Assembly: GCA_947476515.1 (NCBI GenBank)
Contig: CANJQZ010000012.1
Coordinates: 1-18,378, forward strand
Length of the DNA stretch: 18,378 nucleotides
Direction of reading: 5' to 3'
DNA from: Flavobacteriales bacterium
GTDB lineage: Bacteria; Bacteroidota; Bacteroidia; Flavobacteriales_D; Crocinitomicaceae
Each line of letters opens with the position of its first letter. Position 1 is the first letter of the stretch. Positions 1 through 8,507 of this stretch are shown in pieces. The notes under the pieces are model-generated. The model saw only the letters and a list, made by a program, of their open reading frames with translations, was not told where the DNA came from and did not search any database. A program made the translations under genes and the position numbers.

Positions 1-205
1 GTTTTCCTTGCAATAGTAAGCCCAATCCAAAATCATCAACTCCTGCATTATTAGAAATACAGGTTAAATTTTTAACTCCTTTTCGAACAAGCTCAGCGAT
101 CGAATTTTCAGGGATACCACACAAACCAAAACCGCCAAGCATTAAGGTCATTCCATCTTCGATGCCAACTAATGCCTGTTCAACATTTTCTACTACTTTA
201 TTCAT
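1..205 (-). CDS. 3-oxoacid CoA-transferase subunit A, N-terminal part (runs off the left edge)
   Basis: The first 68 codons are present, starting at the ATG whose complement is 203-205. The protein begins MNKVVENVEQALVGIEDGMT and continues with the glycine-rich GGFGLCGIPEN segment (about residues 24-34) typical of the A subunit of succinyl-CoA:3-ketoacid and acetoacetate CoA-transferases (ScoA/AtoD). These enzymes move CoA from succinyl-CoA or acetyl-CoA to a 3-oxoacid in ketone-body or short-chain acid use. The catalytic Glu lies in the B subunit, which would be expected beyond the edge. The start codon lies 2 bp after the stop of the PBP1A-like gene, so it is probably the distal gene of the same transcript. 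The family is clear; the precise acid substrate cannot be told from this fragment. Confidence 0.88.
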   Translation of the reverse strand, partial: MNKVVENVEQALVGIEDGMTLMLGGFGLCGIPENSIAELVRKGVKNLTCISNNAGVDDFGLGLLLQGK

Positions 206-207
206 GG

Positions 208-2688
208 TTATAATTCAAATGGTACATCAGTTTCATCTGCCTCTTCTGGAAGAACTGCTTCTTTACAGTCGTATGTTTTTGGGTCATAATCCTTAGGGAT
301 AGAAAAGTCTTGGGTTGACAAACTAATTTTGGCGTCCTTATATACTTCTTTCATATAAAGCCCATAAATAGGAAGTGCCATTCGGGCACCTTGACCGTAA
401 TTCATAGATTTAAAGCGAACCGATCTGTCTTCTGCCCCTACCCAAACCCCAGTTACTAAGTCCGGAGTAATTCCAATAAACCATCCGTCTGAATTATTTT
501 GTGTAGTCCCTGTTTTACCAGCAGTTGGTGCTATGGGCCCATAACGCCCACTTCTTAAACTTGCCCCAGTTCCTCTTTCAATCACTCCTTTCATCATTTT
601 TAAAATTTCGTAGGAAACGGTTGAGTTTAAAGCTTGTTTACTGTCTTCAACGGCCTCATAAATGATTTTTCCGTTGCGATCTTGAATTTTTAAAATAGCC
701 GTTGGCTTTACAAAAACTCCATTATTTGGAAAAATACATTGTGCCGCCACTAGTTGATATAAAGAAAGGTCCATACTCCCCAAACACATGGAAGGTACAA
801 CATCATTTGGATTTAAAAAGATATCTGTTTCTTTCAATAATTTTTCAATTTGGTAAGGCCCACCTGTTTTTTCAACTGGATTATAAGCCCCCATGCGTGC
901 CATCACTGCTACCGTAATTGGATTTGAAGAAAGCGCAAGACCATCTTTAACGCTTCCAGCAGCCTCACCGCTAGGGCAGTATTTACCCACAACTTTATTA
1001 TGATTATCCACTAAATCTACACAATATTCACCTGCCCCGAAGGTAGTACATGGATTCACTACTTTCATGGATAATGCCGCAGCATATACAAAAGGCTTTA
1101 TGGTTGATCCCACTTGTCTTTTTCCAAGTCGGACATGATCATAAGAGAAATGCTCCGCATTTATACCACCCACCCACGCTCTTACAAATCCAGTTTGTGG
1201 CTCAATAGAAACTAATCCTGCATGTAAGAATGCTTTATAATACCTAATAGAATCATTAGGCGTCATGGTAGTATCTCTTCCCTTACTACTTTTCCAAGTA
1301 AACACCCTCATTGCAACTGGGGTATTAAAACAATTCAAAATCTCTTGTGCTGAATAACCAGCCTCAGCCATTATTTTATAACGCCCAGTTGACCGTCTTG
1401 CATTTTCCATAATTTGATCTACCATTGATTGATCAATTGAATTTGAAAAAGGAAAATTCTTTAATCCTCTGTTGTTATTATCAAATGCTGGTTGAAGCGT
1501 GTTTTTAATATGTTCTTCAACAGCAGCCTCAGCATATTTTTGTAAGCGAGAATTAATTGTAGTATAGATTTTTAAACCATCACTATAAATATCATAAGGT
1601 TGCCCATCTTCTCTTACATATTGAAAACTACCATCTTCTTTTTTGGATAATAGAATAGCGCTTACTTCTGTTCGTAAAGCCTCTTTAAAATAAGCTCCAG
1701 GGCCTATTTTATGATCAACAGATTGATAATTTACCGCAAGTGGTTCTTGAGAGAGTATATTAAATTCTTCTCTAGTTATTTGATTTTTAATGGCGTCATT
1801 CCCATCCTTACTATTTTTCATCCATTGATAAAGAACTTGATTTCTTCTTTTAATAGCCCTTAAAGAATCCCTTTCTCTTGCTTCAATTATTTGTTCTTTA
1901 CTAACTTCAGCAGGACTAATTCCTTCATCTACGGCAATAAACCGCCTATAATTTTTTATTTTAAAAGAATAGGGATTGTATAGTCCAGGATTTTTACACA
2001 TTCCAATTAGTGTTGCCGCCTCCACTTTAGACAAAGCCTTTGGTGATTTATTGAAATATACTTTTGCTGCATTTTCAATTCCGACTGCATTATATAAAAA
2101 ATCGAATTGATTAAGATACATGGTAATAATTTCATCTTTTGTATATCTTGCCTCTAAACGAGTTGCAATAATATTTTCCCTAGCCTTCTCGTTTAATCGA
2201 CGAAATTTCCCAAAAATCGCAAAATTTCCCCCTACAATTTCTTCTCCCCTTGCTCTTGCAATTTCTTCTTTTTGCCTTTGTTGTAATGTAAAAAGTAATT
2301 TGGCTAGCTGCTGTGGAATGGTTGATGCACCACCAGCTCTACCAAACGAAGAAAAGGATCTTGCAATCGAACGAAAGTCTACACCAGAATGCTCCAAAAA
2401 TCTTTCATCCTCCGTGGAAATTAAAGCATCAAAAACAAAAGATGAAATATTTTTAAAATCTGCACTTGTACGATTTACTTGCCAATAGCGACCCAGGGTA
2501 TCGCCATCTTGTCCAAATATCAAGGAGGCTTGTAATTCTGGGGGATTATCTAACATTGAAACAGGAGGAAGATCATCTTCTGACTGTAGAAAAAGCAATC
2601 CCACAACAAACACAAATGGGAACAAGGCAAAGCCCCAAAATATTTTAGTATATTTTTTTCTTGTTTCTTCTGGAAGTGAAGCGTTCAT
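208..2688 (-). CDS. Class A penicillin-binding protein, PBP1A-like (glycosyltransferase 51 plus transpeptidase)
   Basis: This 826-residue bifunctional peptidoglycan synthase polymerises lipid II and cross-links the strands on the periplasmic face of the inner membrane. A single N-terminal membrane anchor spans about residues 13-35. The GT51 domain follows: catalytic Glu93 in TEDERFLEHSGVDF, the GGASTIPQQLAK motif at 119-130, and a second catalytic Glu probably at 171 before the LEARYTKDEI helix. The transpeptidase has nucleophile Ser528 in STIK (528-531), SSN at 587-589 and KTG at 725-727. A stretch of about 100 residues between the domains (about 390-490) is long compared with Escherichia coli PBP1A, as is common in Bacteroidota. 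All catalytic motifs are intact. It lies 31 bp after rodA in the same direction, which suggests co-expression with the elongasome. PBP1A-like describes the family; which numbered PBP it corresponds to cannot be decided here. Confidence 0.95.
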   Translation of the reverse strand: MNASLPEETRKKYTKIFWGFALFPFVFVVGLLFLQSEDDLPPVSMLDNPPELQASLIFGQDGDTLGRYWQVNRTSADFKNISSFVFDALISTEDERFLEHSGVDFRSIARSFSSFGRAGGASTIPQQLAKLLFTLQQRQKEEIARARGEEIVGGNFAIFGKFRRLNEKARENIIATRLEARYTKDEIITMYLNQFDFLYNAVGIENAAKVYFNKSPKALSKVEAATLIGMCKNPGLYNPYSFKIKNYRRFIAVDEGISPAEVSKEQIIEARERDSLRAIKRRNQVLYQWMKNSKDGNDAIKNQITREEFNILSQEPLAVNYQSVDHKIGPGAYFKEALRTEVSAILLSKKEDGSFQYVREDGQPYDIYSDGLKIYTTINSRLQKYAEAAVEEHIKNTLQPAFDNNNRGLKNFPFSNSIDQSMVDQIMENARRSTGRYKIMAEAGYSAQEILNCFNTPVAMRVFTWKSSKGRDTTMTPNDSIRYYKAFLHAGLVSIEPQTGFVRAWVGGINAEHFSYDHVRLGKRQVGSTIKPFVYAAALSMKVVNPCTTFGAGEYCVDLVDNHNKVVGKYCPSGEAAGSVKDGLALSSNPITVAVMARMGAYNPVEKTGGPYQIEKLLKETDIFLNPNDVVPSMCLGSMDLSLYQLVAAQCIFPNNGVFVKPTAILKIQDRNGKIIYEAVEDSKQALNSTVSYEILKMMKGVIERGTGASLRSGRYGPIAPTAGKTGTTQNNSDGWFIGITPDLVTGVWVGAEDRSVRFKSMNYGQGARMALPIYGLYMKEVYKDAKISLSTQDFSIPKDYDPKTYDCKEAVLPEEADETDVPFEL

Positions 2689-2719
2689 CTTATCTTTTTT
2701 TAAAAGTACATATTAAACA

Positions 2720-4117
2720 TTATCTCAATACATCTTTCCTTTGACTATCTAATTTCAAAAGTAAAAACATCATAATACAAAAAGACATAATTGATGAACC
2801 ACCGTAGCTAAAGAAGGGCAGTGGAATACCAATTACTGGTACAAAACCGATATTCATCCCAACATTTATTGCAAAGTGATAAAATAAAATCATAGCAACA
2901 CAGTAGGCATAAATTCTATTAAAAGACGAGCGTTGTCTTTCTGCTATAAAAACAATTCGCATCAACATAAACAAATAGATAAATACCAAGAATACACTTC
3001 CAAAAAACCCCCACTCTTCAGCAAAAGGACAAAAAATAAAATCAGTTTCACTTTCAGGAACATGATTACTTTCGACACTAGAAACGGAAGCTTGCTTATA
3101 TCCTTTTCCAAAGGCGCCGCCAGAACCCACTGCAGCCATAGCTCTATTTCGATTATAATCTTTCCCATTAGGGTCTTCTTTTAACCCCAAAACCATTTCA
3201 ATTCGATCTTTTTGGTGTCTTGCTAATTTACTAAACACAAAACTTACACTCGAACTTAGGGAAGTCATAAATATAAAGCCAAAAATTATGATAAAAGTAA
3301 GACTAGAACGATCTCTTTTTGTTCCAAATCTTCTTATATAGATGTAAGCTAGTAAAGCTAGAAATGCTAGGGTAATAATAATTCCTGTACTTCCTTTAAT
3401 GATAATCCCGGGTAAGAATCCAAAACTAAATTCTACCTCCCCAATAATCAGCGTGAGTACCGCTAAAACCACAACAATAAATAATAAAGGAATAAAATGA
3501 TTTCCAACCCAGGTGCTTTTTAGATTAATACCTGGGATTCTATTGACGAATTTTAAAATTATAGGGTCAAAAGTCATACCTTCTCTATACATTACAAATA
3601 GAAAGGAACTAAAAACAACAAGTGTCCCAGCATCCGGCTGTAGAGCAACTAGAAGTGCTGGGGCCATTAATATCCCAACGCCAGTCAACACCGTATTGAT
3701 CGTTTGATGTTTTATCATTAAACCACTAATGTATTTTGATAAAAGTAGGGCGGTTGATATTTTTGCAAATTCAGCAGGTTGAATACCCATACTTCCAATA
3801 CCAATCCACGCTCTTGCACCATTTATAGGGGGCATAAATAATACGATAACCAATAATGACAAGGTAAAAATATAGATGGGAACCGCAAATTTTCTATAGA
3901 TATCCACATCAATTAAAAAGATAAGCAATCCTAAAAACAAAGAAACGCCAAGCCATAACATTTGCTTTCCATATTTTTCACTAAAGGCAAAAATATTAGG
4001 ATGCTCTTCATTAAAAGCAACAGAATAAACAGTTGCCATCCCAAAAATTAATAAAGAAAAAAACGCAATAAATAGCGGCCAATCTAAATGTGAAAGAAGC
4101 GCATCATTTTTTCTCAT
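2720..4117 (-). CDS. rodA: Rod-shape peptidoglycan polymerase RodA (SEDS family)
   Basis: This 465-residue polytopic SEDS glycosyltransferase polymerises lipid II in the elongasome together with PBP2. Family signatures visible are GARAWIGIGSMGIQPAEFAK (100-119), QPDAGT (160-165), the periplasmic stretch with DPNGKDYN (Asp315 is the likely counterpart of the catalytic Asp of the family), GSGGAFGKGY (331-340), ESETDFIFCPFAEEWG (355-370) and the C-terminal PVIGIPLPFFSYGGSS (427-442). The stretch at about 195-265 carries extra hydrophobic segments between the conserved blocks, making the protein longer than the E. coli enzyme. RodA rather than FtsW is indicated by its place directly after the PBP2 gene. 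Its ATG overlaps the mrdA stop by one base (TGATG), which suggests translational coupling. Confidence 0.96.
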   Translation of the reverse strand: MRKNDALLSHLDWPLFIAFFSLLIFGMATVYSVAFNEEHPNIFAFSEKYGKQMLWLGVSLFLGLLIFLIDVDIYRKFAVPIYIFTLSLLVIVLFMPPINGARAWIGIGSMGIQPAEFAKISTALLLSKYISGLMIKHQTINTVLTGVGILMAPALLVALQPDAGTLVVFSSFLFVMYREGMTFDPIILKFVNRIPGINLKSTWVGNHFIPLLFIVVVLAVLTLIIGEVEFSFGFLPGIIIKGSTGIIITLAFLALLAYIYIRRFGTKRDRSSLTFIIIFGFIFMTSLSSSVSFVFSKLARHQKDRIEMVLGLKEDPNGKDYNRNRAMAAVGSGGAFGKGYKQASVSSVESNHVPESETDFIFCPFAEEWGFFGSVFLVFIYLFMLMRIVFIAERQRSSFNRIYAYCVAMILFYHFAINVGMNIGFVPVIGIPLPFFSYGGSSIMSFCIMMFLLLKLDSQRKDVLR

Positions 4118-5991
4118 CAGTGAATAATATTAGGTTCTTCAGCTTTATTTAGCCTTGATTCTTTCTCTTTTGTTACCTTTCCTTTCAAATATTTTTCGAT
4201 CATTAAACTCGCAATTGGAGCAGCAACAGCGCCCCCTGCCCCAGCATTTTCAACAAAAACAGCAATCGCAATTTTTGGATTATCGCGAGGAGCGAAAGCT
4301 ATGAAAACCGAATGGTCTTGTCCATGTGGATTTTGAACAGTTCCCGTTTTACCACAAATGATAATATCTTCAAGTCTGGCAGATTTCGCTGTTCCCCCAC
4401 TTTCGTTCACAACCCGACGCATACCTTCAATAACTGGCGCAAAATACTTACTTTCCACCAAGGTTTTATGTTTTTTTCTAAAGTTAGCTTTAGGACCTTT
4501 TTTACCGATAGATTTAACAAAATGAGGCGAATAGTACCACCCTTTATTAGCGATTATAACAGCTATATTTGCCATTTGTAATGGGGTTAATTTAATTTCT
4601 CCTTGGCCAATTGAAATAGATCTTATAGTTGAAAATCCCCATTGATGATGACCATACCATTTATCATAATATTTAGAGTTTGGTATTAACCCCCCATTTT
4701 GTCCTGTAATATCAACTTCAAGTTCTTTCCCTAATCCAAAACTACTCATATAGCGATGCCATTTATTTAATCCATATTCAGCATCAGCATATAAATTCTT
4801 TCGTACTTTTTGTTGTATTACTTTCCTAACCAATTGATAGAAATAGGGATTACAGGAGTATTGTACCGCTTCGGCAATGCAAGTTGCATTCGGGTGATTA
4901 TGACACCCTACCATACTCTTAATACAGGCAAATCCAGCATTTTCACTAACAACACCTTCTTGCATACCAATCAAAGACTGAACTAACTTGAATATGGATC
5001 CTGGAGGGTATTCGGCTTGAAGAGGGCGCGGAAATAATGGAATATCTTTATCTCTCGCTAATTTCGGATAGTTTAGGCTAATATTTCTTCTCCCAACCAA
5101 TAAATTAGGATCGTATGAAGGAGATGAAACCATCGTAATTATTTCACCAGTTGCGGGCTCAATAGCTACAATACAACCCTTTTTACCCTTCATTAATTTT
5201 TCTCCATAGGCCTGCATCACAATATCCATTCCTAATTTAAGTGGAATAGCTTGTTTGGCTACAGTATCATATTTACCATTTGCATAACTTTCAATAGCAT
5301 TATTCATGGCTGAGGTAACTACATATCTTATTCCTTTTCGACCTCGGAGTTCTTTTTCATAAAAGCGCTCTATTCCCGATCTTCCAATATTGGAACCTGG
5401 CCTATAAAAGTGATCGGCATTTATTTCTTTGGATTCAATATCCTCTCTGTTTGCTTCATTAAGATAACCCAAAATATTAGCGCCATTAGCATATGGATAG
5501 GTCCGCATACTCGTTACCTCTTCCTTAAACCCAGGAAAATTAGCAATATGTACTAATATTTTTGTGATTTCATCTAAAGTCAATTCTTTTAAAAAGGGGT
5601 AAGCCCTCATTTTTTGATAGTTAGAAGTGTGCCTTCCTGAGCTTTTATTGTAATAAACACCTTCCCCCTTTACAATTTCTTTAAACCGCTCTCTAACCAT
5701 TATTGGCGTCCAGCCTATTAATTTTGCGAAAGCCACTGTGTCTAAATGTGTAATTTTCTCCTCCGTCATCATGAGGTTGTAATAGGTTTTATTAGAAACT
5801 ATTTTTCTACCTTTTCGGTCAAACATCACACCTCTTGGTGGAATAATTTCTTTTCTTTTTTCTGCAATCTCCTGTGCTCTCAAAACCCAAGTGTCATCGA
5901 CAACTTGCATATAAAATAAACGGGAAGTATATATAAATCCTACTAATAAGATAAAAGCAATAATTACATATTTTCTATTTTCTAGATTCAT
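4117..5991 (-). CDS. mrdA: Penicillin-binding protein 2 (elongasome transpeptidase)
   Basis: This 624-residue class B PBP cross-links the glycan strands made by RodA. One N-terminal transmembrane segment (about residues 8-27) is followed by the non-catalytic dimerisation/pedestal domain (PPRGVMFDRKGR at 51-62, GRSGIERFYEKELRG at 203-217) and the transpeptidase: Ser332 in SIFK (332-335), SCN at 379-381 and KTG at 548-550. Between the first two motifs lies a Cys/His-rich stretch (C356, C363, H364, H366, C371) that, with C380, could bind a metal. The gene overlaps mreD upstream by 4 bases (ATGA) and rodA downstream by 1 base. The C-terminal tail after about 600 is short, charged and probably disordered. 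Confidence 0.96.
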   Translation of the reverse strand: MNLENRKYVIIAFILLVGFIYTSRLFYMQVVDDTWVLRAQEIAEKRKEIIPPRGVMFDRKGRKIVSNKTYYNLMMTEEKITHLDTVAFAKLIGWTPIMVRERFKEIVKGEGVYYNKSSGRHTSNYQKMRAYPFLKELTLDEITKILVHIANFPGFKEEVTSMRTYPYANGANILGYLNEANREDIESKEINADHFYRPGSNIGRSGIERFYEKELRGRKGIRYVVTSAMNNAIESYANGKYDTVAKQAIPLKLGMDIVMQAYGEKLMKGKKGCIVAIEPATGEIITMVSSPSYDPNLLVGRRNISLNYPKLARDKDIPLFPRPLQAEYPPGSIFKLVQSLIGMQEGVVSENAGFACIKSMVGCHNHPNATCIAEAVQYSCNPYFYQLVRKVIQQKVRKNLYADAEYGLNKWHRYMSSFGLGKELEVDITGQNGGLIPNSKYYDKWYGHHQWGFSTIRSISIGQGEIKLTPLQMANIAVIIANKGWYYSPHFVKSIGKKGPKANFRKKHKTLVESKYFAPVIEGMRRVVNESGGTAKSARLEDIIICGKTGTVQNPHGQDHSVFIAFAPRDNPKIAIAVFVENAGAGGAVAAPIASLMIEKYLKGKVTKEKESRLNKAEEPNIIH

Positions 5992-6503
5992 GATTTTTTG
6001 GTCTTTCTAATTAAGAAAACCTGTAAAAGCAAGCTTATTAAATAGGTAATAATTAATGAAAGAAATATCTTTTGAAGGAGGTACCCAATTTTATTGAAAC
6101 TAAAAATTTCAACTATGAAAAACCAAGATAAATAAATTAATAGAAGGGAACCAAAAGCATATAAAAACCAAGTTTGCCCCATATCGAAAATTGTTGGCGA
6201 TTTAAGGACATCGTAGCCTTCTCTTGGACCAAAAACATTGAAAATTATAGGTCGAAAGTAGGCAAAAAGCAATAAAGATGAAGCATGTAAACCATAAGTG
6301 TCTGACAAGATATCAACACTAATTCCCATAAAGAATGCCAATACCATTAAAACGAATACATTCGTGTCAAAAGGCAGCAACATTATATATAATGGACATA
6401 GTAACAGCGTGATTCCTAAACCAATTTCTATTTGATTAAAAATAAAAACTTGTAATAATACAAAAAGTGCAAAACGAAAAATTTGTTGTCCAATTATCTT
6501 CAT
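5988..6503 (-). CDS. mreD: Rod shape-determining membrane protein MreD
   Basis: This 171-residue, highly hydrophobic protein has about five predicted membrane segments (roughly 6-30, 34-48, 50-70, 110-130 and 145-166). Its sequence is poorly conserved, as usual for MreD, so the assignment rests on size, topology and position between mreC and mrdA. MreD is an integral-membrane partner that connects MreC with the PBP2/RodA synthase. The ATG overlaps the mreC stop by 4 bases (ATGA), and its own stop overlaps the mrdA start in the same way. This implies coupled translation and matched amounts of the elongasome parts. Confidence 0.88.
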   Translation of the reverse strand: MKIIGQQIFRFALFVLLQVFIFNQIEIGLGITLLLCPLYIMLLPFDTNVFVLMVLAFFMGISVDILSDTYGLHASSLLLFAYFRPIIFNVFGPREGYDVLKSPTIFDMGQTWFLYAFGSLLLIYLSWFFIVEIFSFNKIGYLLQKIFLSLIITYLISLLLQVFLIRKTKKS

Positions 6504-7348
6504 ATCAATGGCTTGTCTTCATCTTCAGGAACATCTAATTCTAGCGCCTTCTGCTCTTCGATTAATAGGTTTTTTATTACATAAACGCGGTCAATACTTC
6601 TAAAATCTTGGCTAAATTTTATTACAACATCCCACAGTGGCTTTCCTTCTACAGGTGCTAATTTTTCTACGCGTCCAACAAGAATTCCCTTGGGAAATAT
6701 ACCAGATCCTCCCCTAGTATATACTTTAGACCATTTTTTAATTCTAAGGTCATTTGAAATACCTGAAATCGTTCCCCTTGTAGGATCTTTTCCATTCCAC
6801 TTCAAAAATCCATACAGCCCAATAGGTTGAATAAGCACATCTATATTTATATCTTGTGTTAGAACTGATTTTACAACTGAGTAATGTTTACTTGTGTTGT
6901 GTATTATTCCCACTACACCATCAGAAGAAAATACCCCCATTCCGCGCTTTACACCTTGCATTTTCCCAATATTTATAGTAAAATAATTATTCATTTTACC
7001 TGTTGTTGAGTTAATTACAGAGGCAGGGATATAATTATATTGCTGCTCAAAACTCGTATCCTTAATTTTAAAAAGATTTCGATCGACTTGATATAAATTT
7101 TTAGTTAATCTTTTTCTAAGATAAATATTTTCTTTTTGCAGTTTTAAATTAGAGTTTTCTAATTCAAAATGTTGCGCTACAGAATATTTAAAGGAGTAAA
7201 ATTCACCACCGATACTTGAGGCGCTTGTAAAAAATTGACTTTTAGGAAAACTCAAATATTGCACATAAGTTAATAGGCAAATTACTTGCAAAGTCGCAAA
7301 AAATAGAAAGACACGAAAACGCCTTAAAAAGGCGATGAGGTTTTGCAT
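6500..7348 (-). CDS. mreC: Rod shape-determining protein MreC
   Basis: This periplasmic scaffold of the elongasome binds and activates PBP2. From the ATG at 7346-7348 it has 282 residues: a positively charged N-terminus, a transmembrane helix at about 12-32, a coiled coil at about 57-85 (LENSNLKLQKENIYLRKRL) and the beta-rich MreC domain, with VINSTTGKMNNYFTINIGK and GVVGIIHNTSKHYSVVK as typical landmarks. The C-terminus is acidic (DVPEDEDKP). A TTG two codons upstream (7352-7354) would also keep the frame, but the ATG is the more likely start. The gene follows mreB by 54 bp and overlaps mreD by 4 bases. Confidence 0.94.
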   Translation of the reverse strand: MQNLIAFLRRFRVFLFFATLQVICLLTYVQYLSFPKSQFFTSASSIGGEFYSFKYSVAQHFELENSNLKLQKENIYLRKRLTKNLYQVDRNLFKIKDTSFEQQYNYIPASVINSTTGKMNNYFTINIGKMQGVKRGMGVFSSDGVVGIIHNTSKHYSVVKSVLTQDINIDVLIQPIGLYGFLKWNGKDPTRGTISGISNDLRIKKWSKVYTRGGSGIFPKGILVGRVEKLAPVEGKPLWDVVIKFSQDFRSIDRVYVIKNLLIEEQKALELDVPEDEDKPLI

Positions 7349-7402
7349 GTACAAAAATAAAAAAGTCCAAGCAATTAATGTGTTTTACCTAAAAAACTAT
7401 TC

Positions 7403-8428
7403 TTAGGCTTTCATCAAGAATTGATAACGGTCTATATTTTTTAGAGCAATACTTGTTCCACGGGCAACTGCGCGTAAAGGATCTTCTGCAATGTGAACAG
7501 GAAGTTTGGTTTTAGCAGAAATTCGTTTATCTAAACCTCTTAACATGGAACCACCACCTGCTAGGTATATTCCAGTTTTAAAAATATCTGCCGAAAGTTC
7601 GGGTGGAGTCATTTCCAAAGCACTTAATATTGCTTCTTCAATTTTAGAAATCGTTTTGTCTAATGCTCTTGCAACCTCATCATATGTAACCATTATTTCT
7701 TTTGGTATACCCGTCATTAAATCACGCCCCCTTACTGCAAATGGCTCAGGTGGGGTTTCTAATTCTGTTAAAGCGGAACCAACTTCAATTTTAATTTGTT
7801 CAGCAGTTCTCTCTCCGACTAAAATATTATGTTGTTTTCTCATGTAATCCTCGATGTCACTTGTGAAATCATCCCCCGCAATTCGTATTGATTTATCACA
7901 AACAATCCCTCCAAGCGCAATAACGGCAATTTCTGAAGTTCCACCACCTATATCAATTATCATATTTCCCATTGGCTCTTCTACATCAATTCCAATTCCG
8001 ATTGCTGCGGCCATTGGTTCATGAATTAAATAAACTTCTTTTCCACCTGCATGTTCTGCTGAATCTCGAACAGCTCTTTTTTCAACTTCGGTAATACCTG
8101 AAGGAATACAAATAACCATTCTTAAAGTTGGATTGAAAAGGCTTCTTCCTGGGTTAATCATTTTGATCATCCCACGAATCATTTGTTCAGCACTTTGGAA
8201 ATCGGCGATTACACCATCTTTCAAAGGGCGTATGGTTTCGATAAGTTTATGTGTCTTTCCATGCATCTGTTGGGCTTTCTTACCAATAGCAACAATTTTA
8301 CCTGTTGATATATCTTTTGCGACAATTGATGGTTCGTCAACAACAACCTTGTCATTCCAAATAATTAGCGTGTTGGCCGTACCGAGGTCAATTGCGATTT
8401 CTTGCGTTAAAAAACTAAATAATCCCAT
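7403..8428 (-). CDS. mreB: Actin-like cell-shape protein MreB
   Basis: This 341-residue bacterial actin forms membrane-bound filaments that orient the elongasome. The N-terminus MGLFSFLTQ is hydrophobic/amphipathic, as expected for membrane attachment. Nucleotide-binding motifs are phosphate-1 DLGTANTL (14-21), HEPMAAAIG (136-144, with Glu138 as the likely hydrolytic residue), phosphate-2 DIGGGTSEIAV (159-169), and the adenosine-motif region AGGGSMLRGLD (290-300). The length is standard and no motif is damaged. It is the first gene of the mre cluster and lies 76 bp downstream of purH on the same strand. It may have its own promoter, since a -7-like box overlaps the purH stop codon, or be read through from purH. 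Confidence 0.97.
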   Translation of the reverse strand: MGLFSFLTQEIAIDLGTANTLIIWNDKVVVDEPSIVAKDISTGKIVAIGKKAQQMHGKTHKLIETIRPLKDGVIADFQSAEQMIRGMIKMINPGRSLFNPTLRMVICIPSGITEVEKRAVRDSAEHAGGKEVYLIHEPMAAAIGIGIDVEEPMGNMIIDIGGGTSEIAVIALGGIVCDKSIRIAGDDFTSDIEDYMRKQHNILVGERTAEQIKIEVGSALTELETPPEPFAVRGRDLMTGIPKEIMVTYDEVARALDKTISKIEEAILSALEMTPPELSADIFKTGIYLAGGGSMLRGLDKRISAKTKLPVHIAEDPLRAVARGTSIALKNIDRYQFLMKA

Positions 8429-8499
8429 TTTGTATGTTGATATATGGTTGTGTAAATTATTGTTACCCTAAAACAAAAAAAAAGTTTCGTTTTTCATTA

Positions 8500-8507
8500 C
8501 AAATTTA
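8500..8507 (-). promoter_or_regulatory. Candidate -7 box for mreB (TAAATTTG)
   Basis: Read on the minus strand, 8507-8500 is TAAATTTG, an exact match to the Bacteroidota -7 consensus TAnnTTTG. Its first three bases are the purH stop codon. A start about 5 bp downstream would give mreB a leader of roughly 65 nt. No clear TTG -33 element is seen at the usual distance upstream, so this is only a half-match. The consensus is also short enough to occur by chance in AT-rich DNA. Confidence 0.35.

Noticed and set aside
2120..2488. 122-codon plus-strand open frame opposite the PBP1A-like gene
   Set aside because: It is antisense to the GT51-encoding part of a clearly real gene and shows no recognisable domain; the same holds for the other short antisense frames in the window.
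7352..7359. TATTTTTG on the minus strand, an exact TAnnTTTG match just before mreC
   Set aside because: It is 3 bp from the mreC ATG, would give an essentially leaderless start inside a tightly packed operon, and has no TTG at the right distance. It is more likely chance in AT-rich DNA.
8471..8496. A-rich tract with AAAAC/GTTT ends between mreB and purH, possible terminator
   Set aside because: The possible stem is short and almost all A-T, with no G-C core, so it is not a credible intrinsic terminator for purH.
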